From: Hondaea fermentalgiana
Taxonomy: Eukaryota > Sar > Bigyra > Thraustochytrida > Thraustochytriidae
Direction of reading: 5' to 3'
DNA: 64,000 nucleotides
Assembly: GCA_014084085.1 (NCBI GenBank)
Contig: NPFB01000011.1
Span: 238,602-302,601, forward strand
Shown here: piece after piece, positions 39,719 to 48,863 of the stretch
Numbering within the stretch: position 1 is the first letter of the stretch
How the letters are laid out: each line of letters begins with the position of its first letter
Made by a program: the position numbers and the translations under genes
Notes under the pieces: model-generated
What the model was told of the DNA's origin: nothing
Database searches by the model: none
The model's input: the letters and a program-made list of their open reading frames with translations, nothing else

Positions 39719-42175
39719 CTACTTCTTTTGAAAGGAGGATTGAGCCTCGAGATCTTCAAGAGATGAAGACGAAGAAGCAGCAGCAGCGTCGTCGAGGTCG
39801 ACGTCCTCAAAGTCAGCATTCGAGTCATCGTCGCCAGGTTCAACGCGACGCGACGCCGGGCCCGACTGATGAGCCTTGAGTGATTTGGTATCGTCCGCCT
39901 CGGAATCTGGTACGGATGGCGCAGGATCAATGGGCTTGCGAATGACGATCCAATGGGTGTGCGGGGCGTTGGCGCGCTGGTGGCGCCAACTCAGAGTCTG
40001 GGTTTCCCAATTCATTTCGTACGTACCGTCGCTGACCACAATATTTGCACCACGAGGATAATGATAACGTGGAACAAAGAGAATCGTCTCGGTGACACGA
40101 AGCGCCGGGTCGCTGCGAAAGACAAAATCGAAGCGACGATCGGCGGCGTAAGGATCAAACTTGATCGAAGTAGGGTCGCCACAGACGCGAAAAGGATACG
40201 GACGAATCACCGCTGGCAAGCAGCGACCGCCCGAGTGAATATCACTGGGATCCTGGCATTGGTCTCGGGAGAAAATGCTCAGGTCTTCGCCGTTCCAGTT
40301 GTCGCCGTGCGCATTCGAGTTCTCGGGCGAGTAGTTCCAGAGCGTGAATGAGGCGAGGCCCACCTCGAGTGCCCGCATTGACGTGTTCATGGCGCAGGTG
40401 ACCTCGACAAAGTCCTCAGAATCAAAGGCGGCCCCTGCAGAAAGGTCGATGGGGACGCCAACCTCGCCAACGAGAACAGGACTGCCCGAGGATCCCATAA
40501 CACGGGACTCCTCGGCAAAGGTGGCGATCCCTGCGCCATGTCCGCGCTGAATGAATCCAAGGCCTATAAGGGGCATCATGCGCACGGAATCGAGGCCAAA
40601 GTACTGAGAAAAGTGCTTGGACATGAGAGTCGTCCCATCGTACCAGTGTTTGGCCCAGACGTAGCCAGCACCGACGTCGCTGTCAGAAAGCTCGGGGGAC
40701 TCCTTTGCGCCAACCTTGGCAAGGTCGAGCACAGGCTCCGCGAAGATGACGGCATCTGGGATGTGCTCGCGAATGGCCTTGGCGGCTCGTTTCCAAAAAG
40801 GTATGGCATAGTCCGCGGTGAAGTCAATCTCCGCTCCCGTCGATGGATTGCGCGCGAAATAGTCTTTAACGAGAAGCTCTGGGGTTTCGCGGCCGTTCCC
40901 GCTCGCCTGCAGCTTCCAGACGCCATTTTGAAGCCAAACGCACGACGCCGGGCCGTTGGCCCATGCACAGACCTTGGTCGGGTTGAGTGTGCGACGACCG
41001 TCATACATGAGAAAGCTGGAAAAGTAGTCGACACGAACAGACGCCCCCGCGCCGAGACGCATGGCGTCCCAAGGCGCAACGCGCCAACCCATGTAGAACG
41101 AATTGTTGGAAATATCAGTGGCGTCCTCGATGCCGACAAAGCCATTGGACGGTTCATTGAGAACATCAAAGCCGATGACGTTCGGTTCATCGCGCAAAGC
41201 CTGGGCCACGCGCCCCGCTGCGGCGCAAAAGTGGCGCTGAAGGTATTCTTGGGCAGGTTCGCCGTCAATGAGGGTTTTGGGCGCGAAATCGTTTCCAGCA
41301 AAGAAGAGCGTCCACATTGTTGCTGCGCCGAGGCGTTGGTGGTTGGAATTCCAGAGCATGCGCGGGTAAGGCCTGTCCTTGAACGACTGCTTGGTGACGG
41401 CTGCGCCGCTAGCGTCGAGGTTGTCGAGGTTGAAGCCGACCTTGTCAAGCGTCCATGCGGGCGCGCCGTCGCCGCCGGTCCAGCGGCTCCAGACGTCTTG
41501 ATGAAAGTCAATGAAAACGCAAAGCTCGTGTTCGGCGCATTTGCGGACGACCGCCTGCAGGTAGTCAAGGTATGCGCGGTCGTAGACTCCCGGGCCTGCG
41601 TGTTCGACAGCCTCCCATGTGACAATGAGCCGAAAAAAGGTGTATCCCCAGCAGCGCAGGCGGGCGAGATGCTCGTCGGCCTCGTCCAGAGGAAATGGGC
41701 GGTTGACAAAGCTCACCTCTCCACGGGGCTCGTCGAGGCTGCGCGGCTCGTGCGTGTAACCTAGAGGCTGTGTTGGCATTTTGCTGCCGCCAGCAAGATT
41801 GACGCCGCGTGGAATGATGCGGCGGCCATCTGCGTCGCGGAACCAGCGATTTGCATTGCATTTGAGTTCACCGCGAAGGAGCATGGGCGGGGCCGTGGGG
41901 ATCTTTTCAGGGTCATCAATTTCGACTCGGTCGACGTCATGGGCATCGGGGACCCTGGGGAACTGGCGGACCTTGACGAGAAGCCACACAAAGGCGCCGC
42001 CAGAGCCGACGCCCAGAACCACGAGCACGAATCGCCCTGCAGGCGTGTCGGCGGCAATGCATCCAATAAAAAAGAGCAGGGAGAGTAGGAGGAGTGGACT
42101 CAGCAACCACGCCTCGATGCTCGCCACTCTCGTGATAGCGCGCAATAGAACGAAGGCCAGCACCGGCGCGCCCAT
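39719..42175 (-). CDS. GH5 endoglycoceramidase-related glycosidase, membrane anchored
   Basis: 818 aa from the ATG at 42175 (MGAPVLAF); the frame extends to a TTG at 42190. Two hydrophobic segments in the first ~60 residues anchor the protein. The catalytic domain runs from IIPRGVNLAGGSKMP through FFRLIVTWEAVEHAGPGVYD, FIDFHQDVWSRWTGGDGAP, the acid/base motif FDVLNEPSNGFVG (Glu near residue 340) and the nucleophile motif VGEVGVP (Glu near 572). HGDNWNGEDLSIFS and a beta-rich C-terminal domain follow. The order matches fungal EGCrP enzymes, which cleave glucosylceramide or steryl glucosides, and bacterial/animal endoglycoceramidases. Likely role: turnover of glycosphingolipids or steryl glucosides; exact substrate uncertain. 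A Ser/Asp-rich tail ends the protein. Confidence 0.9.
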   Translation of the reverse strand: MGAPVLAFVLLRAITRVASIEAWLLSPLLLLSLLFFIGCIAADTPAGRFVLVVLGVGSGGAFVWLLVKVRQFPRVPDAHDVDRVEIDDPEKIPTAPPMLLRGELKCNANRWFRDADGRRIIPRGVNLAGGSKMPTQPLGYTHEPRSLDEPRGEVSFVNRPFPLDEADEHLARLRCWGYTFFRLIVTWEAVEHAGPGVYDRAYLDYLQAVVRKCAEHELCVFIDFHQDVWSRWTGGDGAPAWTLDKVGFNLDNLDASGAAVTKQSFKDRPYPRMLWNSNHQRLGAATMWTLFFAGNDFAPKTLIDGEPAQEYLQRHFCAAAGRVAQALRDEPNVIGFDVLNEPSNGFVGIEDATDISNNSFYMGWRVAPWDAMRLGAGASVRVDYFSSFLMYDGRRTLNPTKVCAWANGPASCVWLQNGVWKLQASGNGRETPELLVKDYFARNPSTGAEIDFTADYAIPFWKRAAKAIREHIPDAVIFAEPVLDLAKVGAKESPELSDSDVGAGYVWAKHWYDGTTLMSKHFSQYFGLDSVRMMPLIGLGFIQRGHGAGIATFAEESRVMGSSGSPVLVGEVGVPIDLSAGAAFDSEDFVEVTCAMNTSMRALEVGLASFTLWNYSPENSNAHGDNWNGEDLSIFSRDQCQDPSDIHSGGRCLPAVIRPYPFRVCGDPTSIKFDPYAADRRFDFVFRSDPALRVTETILFVPRYHYPRGANIVVSDGTYEMNWETQTLSWRHQRANAPHTHWIVIRKPIDPAPSVPDSEADDTKSLKAHQSGPASRRVEPGDDDSNADFEDVDLDDAAAASSSSSLEDLEAQSSFQKK

Positions 42176-43123
42176 GGTGACGGCGTGCAAGGTACTGATG
42201 TGAGTGAGTGAGCCCTTTTACTTTTCTTGCCTTCCCTCCGCGCTACGTCGGCCAAGGACACGGCGCACACGCACAGACGGACGCGCCCTACGCGCGTGCG
42301 TCCTCTGGTCTCCGCGTCGCCGAGGCCGGCCGGTACGCCTCGATGAAGCGTGAATGCCCGGGGAAGCGCACGGACCTTCTTCAGTCGTCAGGCGCCGCAT
42401 GTGTCAGCGCATGCCCGGCTGGACTATGACAGTAATGAAGAAGGGTGTGTGTGCGTGCAAGAGGCCTATGTGTGCAGGCATACGTGCTTCAGCTTTTGGA
42501 GCCCAAGAAAGCGTGACCGAAAGCGAGGGAGGCTAACCTTGCTCGACTTCCATTCAATGAAGCTTGCATCGAAGCAGCGCAATGCGCTCTGCAGTCTCGG
42601 CATGGATGACGTTCTTGTGCAACACGTAGACCCGCAATACGTAGAAGATGCGAGCGATAAATTTTGGTGATTTGGCGGACGGCGATGACGGTGATGCTAC
42701 ACATTACGAAGCATTTTTCGATCATCACAAAGGAGTGAGACGCAAGGGAGAGAGTCAAAGATTGAAGTAGGCCTAAGAAAAAGAAGAACATTTTTTTATT
42801 AAAAATCAGGACCAGCGGTGCAGAGCTGACGCCTCGTTCGCCAGAGGGCACGAATGTGCAATAGAGAGTGAAGTGAGACGATGCGATGTGCTAGGGATTT
42901 ACCTCCTCGGCGCCGCATCGCACCGAGCAAGGCCAATGTCTAGCCACCGTCGTCAACCGCTTGGCACCATGAGACCAGGGTGCTGGTGCTGCTGCTCGAA
43001 CGATGCTTGCCCCTTCGGGACGACCATGATTCAATTATACTCAAAAGGGAAAGAAGAAGAGGTTGCGAGCGTAGAATGCGTGCGCGGAAAGAAAAGAAAA
43101 GAAAAGAAAGAAAAAGGAGCGCA
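42176..43123. other. Intergenic: GH5 promoter region and downstream region of the CaaX protein gene
   Basis: 950 nt between two minus-strand genes. GC-rich near the GH5 start, AT-richer to the right, with an A/G-rich tract (GAAAA units) at about 43088-43116. No gene found. Confidence 0.4.
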
Positions 43124-43855
43124 TTACATGACTACGCAGCAGCCACCACCGCTCGGAGCTGCGCCGTTCGATGCCTGAGGGCCAGAATTCCCGGCGTCCT
43201 TGATGCCGAGCGCAGCGCGATCTGCCTCGTCGTTGTGCGCCTTGTTACGCTCGTGGAGGTTACGAAGCATGGCCGCAGCCGCATCCTCTTGCTTTTCGCC
43301 ATGCTCACTCTTGTGGAAGCCACAGACGCACATGCCGAAGCGATCTGCCTTGACGTCGGCGACATAGTTGTGGCAAGGCTTGCCGTCGGGAGTCATCGGC
43401 TTCGAGGACGAGGTGGACCGAAGGGACTGGAGAGCGCGGCGCGCCGGGTTGTCGGCCTTTTCCTTGTGCTCGCTCTGGTGGTAGCCGCACTTGCACATGC
43501 CGAACTTGTCAGCAGTGACATCAACGCGAAAGTTTTGGCAGGGACCATCGCCGCTCGAGAAAGCGCCGTCGTTACCCTTGCCGCTGCGCAGCCTGGAGAG
43601 AGCCTGGGCGGCCTTGTTCTCGCCCTTGGTTTCGTGGGCGGTCTTGTCCCAGCCGCACTTGCACGTTCCAAACTTGTCGGCGGTGGTGTCCACGCGGTAG
43701 TTCTTGCATGGCACGGCGGCCTTTTGCGGGGCGTTTTTCGAGGGCTTCTTCACCTCAACGACCTCCTCTTCCACAACCTCTTCGTACTCGCCATCACTGT
43801 CCGAGTCGCTGCCGCTGTCGGTCTCGTACTCGTACTCCTCAACGACGGTAGTCAT
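43124..43855 (-). CDS. Small acidic protein with three CX14CXCX6H modules and a CaaX prenylation motif
   Basis: 243 aa, intronless. After an acidic Ser/Glu N-terminus come three modules with cysteines and a histidine at 50/65/67/74, 106/121/123/130 and 161/176/178/185, each spaced exactly C-x14-C-x-C-x6-H. The consensus is C-x-N-[YF]-x2-D-x2-A-[D]-[KR]-F-G-x-C-x-C-G-[WYF]-x3-x-H; each module is followed by a Lys/Glu-rich Ala helix. Three Cys and one His per module fit one zinc ion, which is inference. The protein ends GGGCCVVM: CVVM is a CaaX box (Met suggests farnesylation) and the preceding Cys could be palmitoylated, so the protein should sit on a membrane facing the cytosol. I do not recognise a named family. 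Confidence 0.8.
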   Translation of the reverse strand: MTTVVEEYEYETDSGSDSDSDGEYEEVVEEEVVEVKKPSKNAPQKAAVPCKNYRVDTTADKFGTCKCGWDKTAHETKGENKAAQALSRLRSGKGNDGAFSSGDGPCQNFRVDVTADKFGMCKCGYHQSEHKEKADNPARRALQSLRSTSSSKPMTPDGKPCHNYVADVKADRFGMCVCGFHKSEHGEKQEDAAAAMLRNLHERNKAHNDEADRAALGIKDAGNSGPQASNGAAPSGGGCCVVM

Positions 43856-44427
43856 CGTGTCGAAAGTAGTTTGCTGTTTCGCTTTTGCTTTTTGCAGAAA
43901 CTTGCTTTACTCGTCGGCGGAGACGGCCTCAACGCCGAACACCTCTTGAATGAGCTCGCGGCCTCGCGACAGCAGCAGCTACTGCGGCAAGCCGAGCCGA
44001 GCCGAGCCGAGCGCGACGTGTCGCCAGGCGGCCTTTGCTGACCTCGTCAACCTGCCTTATTGGCGTTTTCACGCTCGCTCGCAAAACTGGTTGGTAAGTT
44101 ATTCTACACGTCGAGCAGCACAGCGCGTGCCAAACAATGCGCCTCCATCCCACGCCGGCACCACCTTATACGGCATCTCCTCGACGCGCCCGGCCCCCAA
44201 CTATAAAGAGGGACCGGCGCGCGCACTGCAGAGCTTTAAGGTGATACCTAGGGTGCACGCGCCGCTTGAGCGAGGATAAGCTGGATTACAGATCAAGGAT
44301 ATAACCGGAGGTATCGGAGGCGAATGAGGTGCTTGATGTGCCTATAGATAACTTACGCTCGGCACGTGTGCAGAAGTCTCTTTCATGGCAAGTTCCGAAT
44401 CTGACATCGCGAGTTTCGAGTTTCGTG

Positions 44428-44435
44428 TGACGTCA
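44428..44435. promoter_or_regulatory. TGACGTCA palindrome, candidate bZIP/CRE site
   Basis: Perfect CRE octamer about 570 nt upstream of the CaaX protein's ATG. Weak evidence alone. Confidence 0.2.
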
Positions 44436-44489
44436 GATAGACGGGTGCGTGGGACGTGTGTGGAAATGCAACGGCCAGCGGCAACGGGC

Positions 44490-44513
44490 GGAGAGAGAGA
44501 GAGAGAGAGAGAC
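44490..44513. repeat. (GA)n microsatellite
   Basis: About twelve GA units. Confidence 0.9.
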
Positions 44514-44889
44514 TGAAAGTTTGATTTGTAGTGGGTATAGCGGAATCCACAGCCCGCGATGAGACAGCAAAACGATGATTGAGCTGACTACAGCTCAGAT
44601 AATGGGCAAGACGAGATGGATGCAGGCCAAACGAAGCGTTTGCCTTCAATGAGCCGCACGCTACAGCTTCCGACGGCAACTGCAACACATGCGACTCCGG
44701 AAAGCAAAGCGAAAAAGGTAGAGAAAGGAAGAGAGAGAAGGGACATCACATTCCATCAATGGCATGGCATGGCATGGCAACCCATCTGTTCATCCATGCA
44801 TCAAATTCTAAAAACAATCAATCGATCAATCCGTCAGTCAAACAATCATGGGTGGCGTATTATTTAGATAGATGTGATAGGGTCGAAAA

Positions 44890-46476
44890 TTACAGCTTGG
44901 ACTGCTTGAACTGGTCCTCGGTGGCGCCGTGGAGCGCCGAGGTGGAGGCACCACCGCCGGTGGCAGCCTGGAGGACATCGTCCATGAGCTCAGCGCCGGA
45001 CCACTTCTGGTGGGTGAGGGTCTCGACACCGTGGACACGCTCCTGGTTCTGGACCATCTGCACGTAGGCGAGCATGCCGTCAGGACCAGCGTAGGCCTTG
45101 GCGGCCTGGTCGATGGCGAGGGCGTTGGTGTGGAAGCCAAAGAGAGTGACAAAGTGCCAGGTGATACCGAGCTTGCCGAGCTCTTTCTGGAAGTTGCGGA
45201 TATCGTTGTCCGAGCCGGCAATGCTCCAGTTGAAGCTGGGGCTGAGGTTGTAGGCACAGATCTGGTGGGGCACGACGGCGTGGACGCCGTTGGCAAAGTC
45301 GGCGATCTCCGGGATGGACGGGGTCGAGGTCTCGCACCAGATCATGTCCGAGACGGGCGAGAAGGCGATGGCGCGCATGACGGCGTAGTCAATGCCGCCG
45401 ATGACGCGGAAGAAGCCCTCGCGCGAGCGGGGGGCCTGCTTGCACCAGAAGACGTCGCCAAAGCCGAGCTTGGTGGCGAGGGCCTTGGCCTCGTCGTTGG
45501 ACAGGGCCATCGAATCCTTCATCCACTTGTCGACGAGGTTGCCCTTGCCAGCCTTCTTCATGGCAGCGGCGACGGCATCCGAGTAGCGCATGAGGCCGGC
45601 CTTGTCCATCCAGGCGATGGGGTCCTCGGCATCGACGGAAAAGCCAACCTCCTTGTTGGTGGCACCGGCAATGTACGGGTGGTCGCGGGGATCGATGTCG
45701 TTCTCGAGGAAGTTGGCCGAGTCGGCATCGGTACGGCAGACAAGCACAAGAGGGTGCTTCATGATGTCGGCCTGGAGGCGGGCGGCGGCCATGCGGTCGG
45801 CGTGCTCACGCACGGGGACGAGGACCTTGCCTCCGAGATGGCCGCACTTCTTGGCGCCGACCTTTTGGTCCTCAAGGTGGACACCCGAGGCGCCGGACTC
45901 GATCATCATCTTGATGAGCTTGGTGACCGAGGTCATGCCACCAAAGCCGGTGTCGCCGTCAGCGACGATGGGGCGAAAGTAGTCAACGACGGGGGTGTTC
46001 TTCTTCTCCTCGGCGGACATCTTGGAGCGGGCGTTGCGCTGCTTGCGGGCGTGGAACTGCTGGGCCTTGAAGAGCTGGTCGACCTTTTGGGGAAGGGAGT
46101 TGGCAGGGTAGTCGGCAAAGTCAGGGCCGGGCTCGTTGCTCGAGGAGGCCGTCGAGGAAGCCTGCCATCCGGACACGTACACAGTCTCGAGGTACTTGTT
46201 CATCTGCACGAGCTGGACCGGGTCAAGGCAGCCAAAGGTGTGGCTGTACTTGCCCTCATTGAAGCGGGCGCGCACGAGGTTGTACAGCTTGGTGGCGAGC
46301 GGGGCGTACATGTGCTCGCTCGAGGTCACGGAGCCGATGTCGCCGCGGCAGGCCACGACCTGCTCCGGGGTGTACGGGCGCTCGGTGTACTTGAAGCGCT
46401 CCGAGCTCATCCACTCCTTCATCTCCTGGAGCTCCTTGGCCACGATGGCATCATCGTTCACGTTGAAGTTGGCCAT
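44890..46476 (-). CDS. ICL1: Isocitrate lyase, peroxisomal (glyoxylate cycle)
   Basis: 528 aa from the ATG at 46476 (MANFNVNDD); the frame continues to 46659 through Lys/Ser/Gln-rich sequence encoded by CTTG-like repeats. Splits isocitrate into glyoxylate and succinate, allowing growth on fatty acids or acetate. The catalytic loop KKCGHLGGK (Cys near residue 209), GDTGFGG, HLEDQ and CRTDA are all present, and GIDYAVMRAIAFSPVSDMIWCET and the SPSFNWS block complete the active site. The protein ends KQSKL: SKL is the canonical PTS1 signal, so the enzyme should be in peroxisomes/glyoxysomes. Malate synthase is not in this window. Confidence 0.96.
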   Translation of the reverse strand: MANFNVNDDAIVAKELQEMKEWMSSERFKYTERPYTPEQVVACRGDIGSVTSSEHMYAPLATKLYNLVRARFNEGKYSHTFGCLDPVQLVQMNKYLETVYVSGWQASSTASSSNEPGPDFADYPANSLPQKVDQLFKAQQFHARKQRNARSKMSAEEKKNTPVVDYFRPIVADGDTGFGGMTSVTKLIKMMIESGASGVHLEDQKVGAKKCGHLGGKVLVPVREHADRMAAARLQADIMKHPLVLVCRTDADSANFLENDIDPRDHPYIAGATNKEVGFSVDAEDPIAWMDKAGLMRYSDAVAAAMKKAGKGNLVDKWMKDSMALSNDEAKALATKLGFGDVFWCKQAPRSREGFFRVIGGIDYAVMRAIAFSPVSDMIWCETSTPSIPEIADFANGVHAVVPHQICAYNLSPSFNWSIAGSDNDIRNFQKELGKLGITWHFVTLFGFHTNALAIDQAAKAYAGPDGMLAYVQMVQNQERVHGVETLTHQKWSGAELMDDVLQAATGGGASTSALHGATEDQFKQSKL

Positions 46477-46742
46477 CTTCGCTTGCTTGCTTGGCTTGGC
46501 TTTGCTTCGCTTGACTTGCTTGCTACTTGGCTTGCTTCTTGGCTTGCTCGGCTGAGTGCCTCGCCTGGATTGTTGATTCGGGTTTGCTCTGCGAGCGATT
46601 CTGGTTTGCTCGCGACCGCCCGGCTGCCTGCTTTCTTTCTGCCTACCTGACTCACTCACTCACTCGCCCTCACTGACTGACTGACCGACCGACTGACTGA
46701 CGCCTCTCCTGCTCGTGCCGGCTTCCTTCCGCAATCCACCCG

Positions 46743-46892
46743 TGCAATGCAATGCAGTGCAGTGCAATGCAATGCAATGCGGTGCGCTGCGGTGCAATGC
46801 AGCGCGACGCCCTGTAATGCAATGCAACACCGCGCAGTGCAATCCAGTGCAGCGCAGCGCCGCGTAATGCCGCGTAATGCAGGGCGGCGCAA
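46743..46892. repeat. Pentanucleotide array (TGCAA-like), 30 units
   Basis: Thirty consecutive 5-nt units in one unbroken register, mostly TGCAA and TGCAG, with variants TGCGG, CGCAG, CGTAA and CGCCG. No unit gains or loses a base. It begins 267 nt upstream of the ICL ATG. Confidence 0.88.
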
Positions 46893-47212
46893 GGTACCAA
46901 CGAAGGGCAGTGTAATGCGGTGCGGCGGGGTGCTGTGCACTGGCCCTGCAGCTAAATGCAGGGCGCCGAGCCTCCTCGTGCCCGCCGCCATGCCTACCAG
47001 GCAGCAGCAGCTCGCTAGCTAGCCGGAAGCAAGGCCACGAGCGGGAGGAAAGAAGGCATCCAAGCAGCCGACCAGGAAAAAGAAAAAGCCTGCCGCCCGC
47101 TCGCCGCCCGGACAGGCAGGCAGCCGCACCACCAACAGCCAGCAGGAGCAGGAGCAGCTCGCTCCCGGAGAAGAAATCGAGAAGAAACCTCGAGCGCCGT
47201 CGCCTTGGCGAG

Positions 47213-47240
47213 CAGGCAGGCAGGCAGGCAGGCAGGCAGG
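47213..47240. repeat. (GGCA)n microsatellite
   Basis: About seven GGCA units. Confidence 0.9.
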
Positions 47241-47350
47241 CTGGCGCTGCGACGCGCGGTGCAGTCGACGCGGCGGTCCATGCGCTCGTCCATCCCGGGC
47301 GGCTCGGCCTGGACTCGCATCATCCCGCCAGGCACGCATGCATCAATGTG

Positions 47351-47381
47351 CATGCCTGCATGCATGCATGCATGCATGCAT
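47351..47381. repeat. (ATGC)n microsatellite
   Basis: About seven ATGC units after one interrupted copy. Confidence 0.9.
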
Positions 47382-48080
47382 CCGCCGCTGTCATTACCTC
47401 GCCTCCGCCGCGGCGCGGCCGCCCGCCGCGCATTTCACAGCGCCTCCGGGATTCCTCGCCGCGGCCTGCCTGGATTTCCCGGCCGCGTCCGCGCCCGGTT
47501 CGCCGCCCGAGGCTCTCCTCTCCTCTGCAGCTGCTCGCGTCGGGCCGGCGGGCCTCGGGAGGGAGATCGAGAGGGGCGGCGCACGGCGGCGTGAAAGCGG
47601 CGACGCGGCGAGGGCCTGGTCGCGGTCTCCGGTAAAAGGAGGCGGGACTCGGGGCGGGTTCCGGGCGCAGGAAGGGCGCGGGAGGCCGTTTCAGCCGCGC
47701 GAGGAGAAGCGCCCGAGAGCCGCGCGAGACGCGCGGCGTGCCCCCGCGTGGGACGCGGCCGCCTGCTTCGATCCGCGGCGGCTCTGGGCGCGGGGGGCGC
47801 GGGCGGTGTTTCGCGGCAGGCGTGCGGAGCGTACGGGACGGGGAGGCGCACGGAGCAGGACGCGCGGAAGAGAGGAGAGGAACTCGGCGCGCAGCCGCGG
47901 GGCCCGGTACGAGGGCAGGGGAGGGGCGGGTGTTTCCGCGGAAAGGCGGGCTCGGGCTCGAGGTGCGAGAACAAGCACGAGGAAGAGGACGAGAAGGACG
48001 GGGACGAAGACGAGGACGAGGCCGCGAATTCGTGCGCAGCCCGTGAGAGCGGCTGCGGCTCGCAGACGAGGGTGGAAGCT

Positions 48081-48117
48081 CGGAAGGAAGTTCGGAAGGA
48101 AGGAAGGAAGGAAGGAA
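48081..48117. repeat. (GGAA)n microsatellite
   Basis: GGAA units interrupted once by GTTC. Confidence 0.85.
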
Positions 48118-48190
48118 ATCACAAAGGTGGCGGCAGCCATGGATGTTATAGGTGCAGGGCGGGCGCGTGAAAGTAAGAGAGCGAGCGTCA

Positions 48191-48209
48191 GCTCAGCTCA
48201 GCTCAGCGC

Positions 48210-48241
<32 letters not shown>

Positions 48242-48242
48242 G
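48191..48242. repeat. GCTCA and (GTGC)n tandem repeats
   Basis: Four GCTCA units run directly into about seven GTGC units. Confidence 0.85.
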
Positions 48243-48863
48243 GAATCATTCGTGTAAGACCTGCGAGCAGTGTGTTGATGCCATGGATTGTTTATGAGGC
48301 TGGCTGTCATCAGGCCTTGTCGTTGGGACAGATGTAGATAAAAAGTGGGTTGGCGAGCTCATGATCAGCTGCACAGCTATGCTGCAGGCAGATTTTTTTC
48401 CCTGGCTCGCAGCGGGAGGAAATGAGGACAGCACTTATGCTGCTGTGGCTGGACTTCTATACATTTCCTCTTCACAGGTTTTCATGACGGCATCAGCCTC
48501 AGTCACACACACACGCACCATGCTGGACTTCAGAGCTGCAGTGCAGCAGCAGCAGCTGGCTGGCTGATCTCAGCGGCCCAGGCCAATACAGACTAGGCCC
48601 TATCCTTGGGGGCAACAGCCACACACTGACGCCGCTGCTGATGCGGAAAGCCTCGCCGACAATCAGAACGAAAGAGATGAATATTATCATCGTGGGACAT
48701 TCAGCCAGCCTGGCCTGGCTGATCTGGCTGGGTCTGGCGTGGGCCTTGCCCGACGCAGCCACAGCCGTACCGCAAGCAGCAGCAGTATGAAAGGAGCAAA
48801 GGAAACAGAACGTCGTTTTCACGTTCACACACAAAAGTTTAGTTTAGTCGTTCGACAAATCAG

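Larger units (their letters stand above)
43856..44889. promoter_or_regulatory. Intergenic: promoter region of the CaaX protein gene and ICL downstream region
   Basis: 1 kb. It contains a TGACGTCA site, a GA dinucleotide tract and GGCATGGCATGGCATGG repeats near 44761-44778. No gene seen. Confidence 0.4.
46477..48863. promoter_or_regulatory. 2.4-kb repeat-rich intergenic region upstream of isocitrate lyase
   Basis: From the ICL start outward: CTTG/CTTGG repeats (46482-46555), ACTC/ACTG tetramers (46648-46700), a 150-nt pentamer array, then GGCA, ATGC, GGAA and GTGC tetramer tracts in very GC-rich sequence to 48.25 kb, and finally less biased sequence. The long frames at 47.3-48.3 kb are composition artefacts (Arg/Ala/Gly-rich, no motifs). 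The ICL promoter must lie in the left part. Confidence 0.45.

Noticed and set aside
44929..46650. 573-codon open frame on the plus strand opposite isocitrate lyase
   Set aside because: Mirror frame of a clear isocitrate lyase; its Val/Gly/Leu/His-rich content is what an antisense frame of GC-rich codons gives.
47338..48297. 319-codon open frame on the plus strand
   Set aside because: It spans ATGC, GGAA and GTGC microsatellites and is dominated by Arg, Ala and Gly. GC-rich DNA gives long spurious frames.
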